Shown: positions 51,424-61,365 of the stretch, piece by piece
Layout: each line of letters opens with the position of its first letter
Position numbering within the stretch: position 1 is the stretch's first letter
Source: Apteryx mantelli
Lineage: Eukaryota; Chordata; Aves; Apterygiformes; Apterygidae
Reading direction: 5' to 3'
NCBI RefSeq assembly: GCF_036417845.1
Contig: NC_089981.1
Coordinates: forward strand, 27,766,553 to 27,830,552
DNA length: 64,000 nucleotides
Notes under the pieces: model-generated
Told to the model about the DNA's origin: nothing
The model's input: the letters and a program-made list of their open reading frames with translations, nothing else
The model's database searches: none
Made by a program: the position numbers and the translations under genes

Positions 51424-54400
51424 GTACCGGGGGCCGTGCGAGCAGGGGCCGGGCCGGGCCGGGCGCGGCGGCGGGAGGCCGCGGGGCCCCGCGGGGCTCC
51501 GGGCTCCAGGCCGGGAAAAGCTCGGCGGAAAACGCGGCCCGGCGCGGGGGAGCAGAGGCTCCGGCAGGGCCGGGCCGGCGCCGGGGAGCGACGGCGGCTC
51601 CGCGGGCCGGGCGCCCTCTTGGGCACGGCCCTGCGCCGGCGCCGCGCCGGCCTCCTGCTGCCCGCGGCGGCGGCGGCTCCCAGAGAGGCCGCGAAGGCGC
51701 AGACGAACAGACACACCAGCACGGCCCCCGGCAACGGGGAGGCGCCTGGACGAGGCAGCATTTTCACTGAGAACACGTTGTTTTAAAAACAAAGTGCTGT
51801 AAGGGGGACACCTGCGCTATTTATTTACATGTTTATCTCTGAGAACGGATTTTTTCAGTTTTTTCCTTTTCGTACTTTCTCATACATCGGACTTTTTCCC
51901 TTACAGTTACTTTTGGTCTCCCCTAGAGAAAAGACTTAAGCAGTTTTGCTATCTGTGAACCTTCCCGAAGTATCTTCCAAATTCCTCAGTCAGCTTCGGG
52001 CGACAGCTATATCCTGCAAGTTTCATGAAAGCTGAACCCGAACTCGCTCCCCTAGCAGGAGAAAGGCAGGCAGGCCTTAGCATTTGTAAGTGTGTGCGTG
52101 TACACACGCTTTTTGGCAGCAGCTGGCGAGCCAGCCCCTGTGTGCCAGCCAGCCATGAGCATGGCAGTACGCCTCCGGCTTATTTATAACGCCCGCAGTG
52201 TTTTACGTGGAAGGATTCTCACGGGGGGTCCGTGAAAGAGTGAGCTTCGTGTCCAGCAAACAACTCACGGTTTGTCAAGAAAACCATGTCTTTCAAACTG
52301 TTAGAGTCACTTAACTTTAACACCTAACAAGCAAAAAGAGTGTTGATAGAACATAAATCTTTCAAAAAGTTTTGTCAAGATCATTTATGAAAGCTACAAA
52401 AGAAAGAGTAATCTCAGTCTTGTCATGAACGGAAAGCAAAGTGTATGACTTAAAAGCATGCTAAATGGGAGAAATAAAAGGATAGGATTATCTTAACCTC
52501 AACCATTCTGTGATTCTGTGATCTTTTAATTCTTTTCCTTTTCTTCTGGCAATAGAAAAAAGTAAAAAGTGTTTCAAGCAAAATATTAGGATGAATAGTA
52601 TGGAAATAGGGAGAAAAATATATCATCAAATAAATTAAGCTTTTCTACTTGCCTGGAGTGCTGTGAGCAGTTCTGTCCATCTCCTGTCAGAAAGGATCCT
52701 GCAGAGTTTCAGGAAACTTGAAGAAGGCCAATCTGGATATTGGGGGCTCTGGAAAAATACAACAGAGAGATTTTTAAAAATAGTATTGTATAATGTAGGA
52801 AGAAAGATTAAAAAGTTCTATCAAAGTATACAAAAATCACAAATAGTCTGGAGAAATATATCAGGAGTTTCTTCTTGTCACATAAAAAAGGAATAGAACA
52901 ATGATAATAGTGGAAAAAACTCAAACTTGCTAAAAGGAAATAGTTTTCACAGAATGCATAATTAGACTAAAATTTTTTACTTCTTCATATAGTGGAGGTA
53001 AACAGTTCTGAGAACAAGGAAAAAATGTAGATTTGTATAGGTAAAAATATCAGCATTATAATGTTAAAAAAAGTATGAAAAGGGATATAGATTTCAACCT
53101 TCAGAGTTTAGGCTAATTTTTAATTTTTAGAACTTAGGATGAGATTTTCCTGTTGTTTATCCTGTATGTGCCTTCTGCAGGACTTATTGCATCTTCCTCC
53201 AAAGCACCTAATGCAACCCACTTCTGAAAACAGGAGGTGAGACTAGCGGGGCTACGCCAGCCTCTGCTGGCTCTCACCACGGCTCTCGTATCTGTCTTCT
53301 GATGATTCTGTCCAGTTTCAGAGACCAAAGGGACTAGATGGAGCTTGTTTTCCCGACTGACAGCACTTCTGCGTCTGCCATTACTACGTGACATTTTGGA
53401 AGGCTTCATGATATGAACATGTGGCTTCAGTCATGCTGCCCTTAACCAAATGAAGCCACTGGAATTTACGTTTACTAAGGAAGGGAGGAGGAGCAGATAT
53501 GGCAGCGAAACTTTCCTTCCTCCTGGGGAGATGGTCCCAGCAAATTAGAAAAGTTGACAATTAAAGTATTTTATTTCTAGTTCTTCTTTAAAAAAACTAT
53601 GTAGCATATCTATTAATGTTAGGGGGAAAATACATTTTTCTGATATATGTGCATTGTGGTAACAAATCACATTTTTTCTTAGCGACTATCTGAAAGCCTC
53701 CCCATTCCTTACTTTGGAGAGCGGGCCACTGTAGTTGCATTGCAAAGCACAGAATGTAGCATGGGCTCATTTACTGCATCTTTTGACAGATTTGACAAAT
53801 TATCTCACAACAAACTCTACGATGCCACAGTTAGATTACTAGTGGAACCTCTAGTAATCTGTATGCTGTACTGAAGTTTATTCAAGTCTACAGTTTGCAC
53901 TGATGTTTAGTGTTATTCCACCTTTTTGTTACTTGTTTTCATTATGTGGTCTTGAGATTTACTTGTAATAACATTTTACAACCTTTATTATTTGTTTTCT
54001 TTCCCCTCAAAGATTTTCAGTCTTGATCTTGGAGGTATATCTGCTATTGTACTGAATGGCTTTGATGCAGTAAAAGAATGCCTTGTCCATCAAAGTGAAA
54101 TTTTTGCAGATAGACCATCTCTTCCTTTGTTTAAGAAGCTGACAAACATGGGAGGTAAGTGCTACTGTCTTAAACATAGAAATGTATTTTTTGCCCCATA
54201 GATGGGTTTATGATCACATGAAACATTTGCTTTAGGTATTTTCTCTACTTCCTTATGTCCTTGCATAAAATACTTGATGCTTCTTTGAAGATATTAAAGA
54301 TTCCTTTCAATTCTGGAAAGAATTGTCACACTTGGACTGTGGTCCATAGCAAGAGATGCGTAATTCTTTGCCTCCAAATTTTTCCCCCCATAAATTAGTG

Positions 54401-57400
54401 ACAGTTGATGGGCCACTTTGTTCCTGGTGATCAACTAACTTTGAAGCATCTGTTAGTTATCTTTTGGCTATGATCAATGAAAGCATCTTCTGAAATAGCT
54501 ACATTTATCACCTCTTACTAGAATTCTTCCAATTGTTCAGTGTAAACTTTGAGTAACATTTTCTTTTGCATCTAGTCTTGCCTTCTGTGTAGATTTAGTC
54601 CTCATGAGCTGCAGATTTGCTTTCTGTAGCCTTCTTATTAAAAACATCTGTATTAGATGGGCCTTTAACATCCAAAATCATTTGGATGAGGAATTTCAGG
54701 AATTGGAGGAATTTCAGAGCTTACAATCAAACTAAATTTCTGTGGTTCAATAGTTCACTATTTTTCCATGGTGATTTTTGCTCTTTGTTTTCTACCTTTT
54801 ATGCTTGGAGCTGTAGCATCTCTGTCACACTATCCGTTTTACTTTGTGCTCTAAAGCTTTCACCTGAAACCCAAAAGTTGCAGCTGTCTCCAGTTTGGAA
54901 TGCATATTGTAACAGCTTTCCTTGGGATGTTCAATATTCATTTATTTACTTTTCTTAAACTGCTTAATTAATTTAACTACTTTTAACCTAGACTAATTTT
55001 TGAATTCAAGTTTAATAGGAAAGGTCATTTTATATTACAGAAAGATTTCGTTTCTTAACTTGTGTTTATCAGATGTATTACTTTGAGTAGTTGCTGAGTA
55101 AGAACAGTGAAGAAAGGGAAACATGGGCTTCAGCACACAATAGCAGCCACAGTATACACTTTGTGCCCTAGGAGGCTTGGGCTGCGATTGCTAAAATGCT
55201 TTCATTTCTTTACGGATACGCAGTACTCTCGATGTACCTGCTGATGTTACAGTCAGGCTGCATGTTGCTGTGTGGAAGTATCCTTAGCAACAGTTCCATC
55301 TTAGATCCAATTTTCCTATATATGAAGCGAGTCCAAATTGATCTGATATGTCTTCACACAAAGGTACAAAATCTATTACCCTACTATTAGGATAGGTTAG
55401 GCAAATGTATGTCAGGAGTAGTATAAGTAAACCTAATCCAGCTTTGAGACAGCGAGATCATTTGTATAGTCAATCACTTAGTGGTTCTTCCAGTCATCAT
55501 GCTGTCATTTGTAATTCATAATAATTTACCTTTAGAGTGGACTGATACTTTAAAGTTTTATTACCTTATGGGAGGAAAAATAGTTGCATAAAATACTGTG
55601 TCAAAATATTTTTTCAGGCTTACTGAACAGTAAATATGGCAGAGGATGGACAGAACATCGCAAATTAGCCGTAAATACCTTTCGAATTTTTGGATATGGT
55701 CAAAGGTCCTTTGAACACAAAATTTCAGAAGAATCTATGTTTTTTCTTGATGCCATTGATACATACAAAGGCAAACCATTTGATCTCAAGAACTTGATAA
55801 CAAATGCTGTTTCAAATATTACTAACTTGATTATTTTCGGAGAACGTTTTACGTATGAAGATGCTGAATTTCAGCACATGATTGGGATTTTTAGTGAAAA
55901 TGTTGAATTAGCTGCTAGTGCTTCTGTATTTTTATATAATGCTTTTCCTTGGATTGGTATCTTGCCATTTGGGAAACACCAGCAGCTGTTTAAAAATGCA
56001 GCAGAAGTCTATGACTTTCTTCAAGAGCTTATTGAACGTGTCTCTGAAAATAGAAGGCCTCGGTCACCTCGACATTTTGTAGATGCATATTTAGATGAGA
56101 TGGATTGCAATGCAAATGATCCAGAATCTACATATTCAACAGAAAACTTAATTTTCTCTGTTGGAGAACTCATCATAGCTGGGACAGAAACCACAACAAA
56201 TGTTTTAAGATGGGCAGTGTTACTTATGGCTCTATATCCAAACATTCAAGGTAAGGTTTTTGACATTTTGAGGAACTGATACGCTTTCCTATTGCAATTT
56301 TAAAATGCTTTTTCAAAGTAGTAATTTGAAGTGCTATCCATAATCCTAACCAAAAAGAAAGGTTTGTATATATTACTCCATTAGATCTTTTTCTAAATGT
56401 ATTATGGGCATATGTGAAAAGCTTATTTTATTTGCAGATGAAGGAGATATTAAGTATAAGGATAATATTTTAGTATATTGTTTTGGGAATAAATTTTTAT
56501 GGAGTTTTAACAATTTTTTAAAATAAAGAATTTATCTTAAAATATGTAAGTTTAGTGGTACAATGCATAATATTGGTTGGCAGATGCACTAAATCATCAG
56601 CAAAAATTATGTAAATCAAGTTTTGGCTAAGTGTTTGGGTACAATTTCTTTTTATCCTTAAGAGCCTCACTTCAAAATAGACTTAGACATATTTTTATAC
56701 TTTTGGAAAATAGCATTTAAAAATAAAAAGATGTTAGAGTCATTCTGAAGTGAGGTAGCCATATGGATGTTTGAATGCCAGCCCAGACATTTTGTGCAAA
56801 AATTTGGAATTTAGAGGTAAACAGTCATGCTTCTTGTTTCACTGCCCACACTTCGCTTTTCCTGTCAAAACCTTACCAGTGCTTAGTTCAACTAACTTCA
56901 GTCTCTGAAGAAAAAGCAGACTAAATGACACAAACTTTAAGACCTGGAAAGCTACTGTTTATACTTTAACCAAATAATATTGCTCTAACATCAATTTCAT
57001 CATCTGTAGAATGGGAATTACAACACTACCCATGGCTATAAAGCTCTTGAGATCTGAAGTGCTGCATGGGAACCAGATATTATATGTGACTGATTACATT
57101 TTCTTCTTATGGTAATGAGTGCATGACTTTGTGCCTTCTAATTTCCTCAGTTAGAAAAATTTTTAATTTAAAATGGATGGGCAATAAACAATTCTTTTTA
57201 AATTAAAGGTCAAATTTTGTATTAACACTTTTAGTTAAATACAGCTTTAAATACAGCTTTACATATGTTAAGACCTGACACACTATAAACAATATAAATC
57301 ATTGGGATTAAATTAAAAAATTGATGCCGAAGGTTTTTTTTAATCACTATTATTATTTTAAGTCTCATGTTCACCAAACTGGTTCAAATACTGGTTAAAA

Positions 57401-60400
57401 TATCTGGCTAAGCAAGTAGAACCAAAGTTTGCTCAAATATCTTCTGACAGCCCTAACTTCTCACGTATGTTCTTATTTCATCCTTTCTAGTTAGGTAATT
57501 CATTCATTCAATACAAGGAAACTGATTAGAGATTAAAAATAGGAAAACTTTTTTCATCTGGCCCAGGAGTAAAAGCAAGGTCTGACAGGATTTTAAATGA
57601 TGGGATTTGAAGTGTTAGTTCTAGAAATCTTGAAGGACATATGAAAGAAGTACCTAGCTTCTGTTCACTAACTACAACCGATAATTTTTTGTGGAAGCTT
57701 AAAACTGCTTTTGCTGTTTTTAACCAGTCAGCACATTTAAGATGGTTTACAACAAATGGATTTAAAAAAAATTTAATGCTTCTGAGTTTCACCAATTCAT
57801 CTATATGCTTTGCACAATATAATAAGCTATCGAAAAAGAAAAATTTAATATAATAAAATGAAAAAATTAGAATCTGATTACTTAAGCTTTAGGATGCATA
57901 TATACATGCTCCATATTTTTATTAACAAGGAGGTGCATTAAGTGCCATAATTAGTCAAAAGGGTATATTTATTCTTTACATATATATAAGAAGCTTAAAT
58001 ACAAAAAAGTTCACTTAAAGTCTCTGACCTTCTGATCTAAATCATTCTGTCCTGCTTCACAAACAACATCCAGATCTTAAAACAAGAACATCCTTACTCT
58101 TTTTCCATTAAGATCTGACCAAGACAGTATTTTTCAATGGAGATCAAGAAAACTTTGTAGTTTTTCCTCTTAAACATTAGCCAGTTTCATAGAGATCCAC
58201 TCACCTAAAATCATCTTCTGATCTCAGATTTTGCAACATCATGAATTCCTAAATCAGGATTCAAAATCAGTTCATCTGGGTAAAAATAAAAATTACCAAT
58301 GTTTCATTTATTTAGACTTTCTCCATCTAAGTATTACAATATACACTCATACATGACTAGATTACAAAACAGACTTTCACTAAGCTGCTTCTTGTCTCTT
58401 TATTCTGATGTGAAATATGTTAACTTCAGATTAAAGAACCTGGTGATTCTTCTATAATTTTTCTGTGATTGCTCAGCTTTTCATTACTGAACCCACAGGA
58501 AGTGTAAAAATCCAACTTTATATTAATTAGGGGCTGTTTGACAGTTTCAGCAAACAAAGTAACAGAAAAAAAGAAAGAGGTTTGAATCCATATGAGATTA
58601 TTTAAATACCCTGTGAAATTATTTTTAAAAAAAGCTTAAAGAATAATTTAATTTGTTCCTTTACAGTTAAAATTTAGACTCTAACTACTGCTGTCCCTCT
58701 TACTCTCACTTTATTGTTACCAGATATTTCAGTTTAAGAATGTATGATTTTATGCTGTAAAATTCTAAAGAATCATGGCAGAATTAAACAAGGGAAAGTT
58801 TAAGTGGCTTATTTCAGAATTATCTATGTCCACTTACGTATTTGGTGTACTTTGTCTTTGCAGTCTCATGCTTGTTCTCTTAGTTTTGAAGAGCTCCAGA
58901 AATAAAAATATACTGAGCGAAGAAAAGTATATTAAGGCATCATATTGAAAATAATTACTTTTGAAATGAAGATTACTGGTGTATATGCTAGTAGGAATTC
59001 CTAGTAGCAGGATAAGGAAAACAGACTCTGAATTTAAGAGCTTATAAGGTATTATATTGTTGTATAAGATATTTCATGTTTCAGTATTCTTTTAAAAGCA
59101 TATATTTTATATCCTTTAATTTTTTATTTAAACTATTACACCATAAACAGGTGGGTTTTTTCCTTTTCCTAACAGGACAAGTTCAAAAAGAAATCGATTT
59201 AATCATCGGCCCAAACAAAATGCCTGCTTTAGAAGAGAAATGCAAAATGCCATACACTGAGGCAGTTCTGCATGAAGTTCTAAGATTCTGTAATATAGTT
59301 CCACTAGGTATTTTTCATGCAACTTCTAAAGATACTATTGTGCATGGTTATTCTGTTCCTGAAGGGACTACAGTCATTACAAACCTCTACTCTGTTCATT
59401 TTGATGAAAAATACTGGAGCAACCCAGAAGTGTTTTTTCCGGAGAGGTTTTTGGACAGCAGTGGGCAGTTTATCAAGAAAGATGCATTTGTTCCTTTTTC
59501 ACTAGGTAAAAGTGATTCCTTCCATTACTCTTTTTCAGAAATCTAGAAATGTGCAACATATAAGCAATGGCAATAAATCAGGAATGGACATCATGATATA
59601 GAATATCCACAGTTCTGATGAAATAGCTATTTTAAAATTATATTCAATATAAAACTTAATATCTTTTATATAGATGAGCATTTTGTTATATAAAGTAATA
59701 AAAAAGACAGTACTATCTCTTTATCTGAGGGTTTTATACATTTCATATTATTGTGGTAAATAAGTGATATTTGTTTTGCAATTAACGTGCATAGTCCTTT
59801 GCTGCTGAAGTTATGTACAGGTGATTTACACAATCAGCTTTCAAATTTCAGCACTCAGATCAGCACCAGAAATTGCAGATATTATTCAGAACTAGCTTGG
59901 GAGTCAGTATATAGCACTGCCTTGTCTTGAGGAAGTATTCTGATGGTCCTAAATCATCTTTATGGATCTGTCTTTTGATGTCTATAAGGTAGGGGAATTT
60001 CACATATTTTTAGCTACCTAAAAATTAGGTTTTGGGCTACCTCTGCAGTCAGTGAAAAAACATAGCCTTGTCTACAGGATGACTTAGTTTACCTATCGGG
60101 ATACTCTTTCTCCAAAAATTTTAAGAAGAGCCAAAACAATTCCCTTAGATGAGATGCACAGTTTCTAAGTGGCCCAAGTTAGATGTGATAAATTCCATGT
60201 ATTTTATTAAGCTACTTTTTACCTTATCTGTTCCAGATTTTGTTATCCATTCATCTGTTTCTTCCACAAACACCTTTACCCCTTGCAACTAGTCATGCAT
60301 GATATGGGAACTAACATTTCAAGGCATTATCCAGAGCTGTTTCATATCTTTCTACTTACTATTATGTCAAGTAATAGTGATTGGCAGCAGGTGTAATTAA

Positions 60401-60907
60401 GAGAATAGTAGGAGACAGAGGCTGAAATTCAGTATCATTTGTTTAAAACATTTTCTGTCTAGAGTGGCACTTCAAGGCAGGATAAAATGGCTAATGGCTT
60501 ATCTAAATACATTTGACAGGATTAGCTTCAATAGCATTCGTGTAGTGAAAACTACAAATTTTCTAAAACGCACTTGCCATAAATTGCCATCTATCCTTTC
60601 TTACAGAACACCAACATCAAATTCAGAGTTCCTCCTAGAACACAGAAATGACTATTTTCATTCATAATATGAGTGAAAATGTAATTAAATAATTTTAAAA
60701 CCATCTTTCCAAAAACTTTTTTCCAATCCAGGAAGAAGACACTGTCTTGGAGAACAACTAGCCCGAATGGAAATGTTTTTGTTTTTCACTTCATTACTTC
60801 AGCGATTTCACCTGCGTTTTCCTCATAGTTTGATTCCAGATGTAAAACCAAGATTAGGTATGACATTACAACCACAGCCATACCTCATCTGTGCTGAAAG
60901 ACGGTGA
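51205..60907 (+). CDS. CYP2R1: Vitamin D 25-hydroxylase, cytochrome P450 2R1 (five exons)
   Basis: Joining 51205-51423, 54013-54154, 55618-56250, 59176-59505 and 60732-60907 gives 499 residues plus TGA; human is 501. All junctions are GT-AG and in phase. An N-terminal leucine-rich membrane anchor is followed by the proline hinge PPGFPPGP. Helix I AGTETT is at 308-313, the K-helix ExxR at 365-368, PERF at 420-423, and the heme loop FSLGRRHCLG has its ligand Cys at 446. Internal sequence closely follows human CYP2R1 as remembered (for example [17 protein letters not shown] and [19 protein letters not shown]). Known role: an endoplasmic-reticulum monooxygenase that 25-hydroxylates vitamin D2 and D3, chiefly in liver, the first activation step. 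The start is the first ATG, in a GC-rich CpG island with no TATA box. Confidence 0.97.
52493..52521 (+). mobile_element. CR1 LINE 3' tail in CYP2R1 intron 1
   Basis: The run aacctcaaccattctgtga followed by ttctgtgat is the CR1 3' terminus in the sense orientation. The element body to its left is too diverged to delimit. Confidence 0.75.
52645..53080 (+). mobile_element. Degenerate CR1-like fragment in CYP2R1 intron 1
   Basis: It opens with cctggagtgctgtgagcagt, close to the conserved CR1 'cctggagtactgtgtccagt' segment, and is followed by a loosely similar, A-rich 3' region. No clear tail, so the right limit is a guess. Confidence 0.5.
54013..54154 (+). CDS. CYP2R1: CYP2R1 exon 2
   Basis: Acceptor ttcccctcaaag, donor GTAAGT. 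142 nt, phase 0 to phase 1. It encodes [10 protein letters not shown] to the TNMGG region, including the FADRP motif of CYP2 enzymes. Confidence 0.96.
55618..56250 (+). CDS. CYP2R1: CYP2R1 exon 3
   Basis: Acceptor attttttcag, donor GTAAGG. 633 nt, the largest coding exon. It runs from [10 protein letters not shown] to YPNIQG and includes helices C to I with the oxygen-activating AGTETT motif. Confidence 0.96.
57233..57259 (+). repeat. Two-copy tandem TTAAATACAGCT in CYP2R1 intron 3
   Basis: Two adjacent copies of a 12-bp unit, likely replication slippage. Confidence 0.7.
59176..59505 (+). CDS. CYP2R1: CYP2R1 exon 4
   Basis: Acceptor ttttcctaacag, donor GTAAAA. 330 nt, encoding QVQKEIDLI to VPFSLG. 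It carries ExxR and PERF and ends inside the heme-binding loop. Confidence 0.96.
60732..60907 (+). CDS. CYP2R1: CYP2R1 exon 5 (terminal coding exon)
   Basis: Acceptor ttccaatccag. 176 nt coding, with RRHCLGE (heme Cys), ending PYLICAERR then TGA at 60905-60907. The 3' UTR continues past this point. Confidence 0.96.
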
Positions 60908-61365
60908 AGATGAGGGTCTAGATTGTGAGGTGGTGTAAAATGTTCGAAGTTGCAGCCACGGAGGATCCACATTGCCTTCTATTTTTAGATGTTTTCTTGT
61001 CAGAAGAGCAAGAATTCTAAGGACTTGCAGATAAATTCTGTCTATTTGTGCATAAGTTTGATTTCTGTTTATTTGATTTTCACAAAAACCAAAACAAAAC
61101 ACACTTCAACCAAAAATGTAAAACATGTCCTGTGTTTAAAGTTGATGTTTTCACTCCATCAATCTATTTTGAATCTAACTTCTGATTTTGGTTTTAAAGA
61201 TGTAATTATTTAGGAAGCCATTTTTACTTTGGAAGCATATTTTTATAAATAGGGAGAATATGGCTCAAAATTTTTATACTTTGACTAATCTGTGAAAATC
61301 CCACATAAATTATTCCAGCTAAGCTGTTCATTACATCCATTAAATATACATAGCTAAAAAGGTTT
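60908..61365 (+). other. CYP2R1 3' UTR (end approximate)
   Basis: AT-rich sequence after the stop. The first plausible poly(A) hexamer is ATTAAA at 61339-61344; AATAAA at 62405-62410 would give a longer form. The true end cannot be set from sequence alone. Confidence 0.4.

Larger units (their letters stand above)
50985..51760. promoter_or_regulatory. CYP2R1 promoter CpG island
   Basis: Sharp rise in GC and CpG covering the upstream region, exon 1 and the start of intron 1. No TATA box. Two CCAAT boxes, at 51116-51120 and 51147-51151, each continue as CCAATGAGCGCG, 31 bp apart on the coding strand. Confidence 0.85.

Noticed and set aside
50875-51792. 305-codon minus-strand and about 200-codon plus-strand open frames at CYP2R1 exon 1
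   Set aside because: Compositional by-products of the CpG island. The true reading frame is the CYP2R1 exon 1 frame up to its donor at 51424.
53134-53409. 91-codon minus-strand frame in CYP2R1 intron 1
   Set aside because: No family resemblance, no splice support, and a length expected by chance in 64 kb.
59076-59175. Upstream extension of the CYP2R1 exon 4 frame
   Set aside because: The open frame continues into intron 3. The acceptor at 59175 and the phase with exon 3 show that coding starts at 59176.
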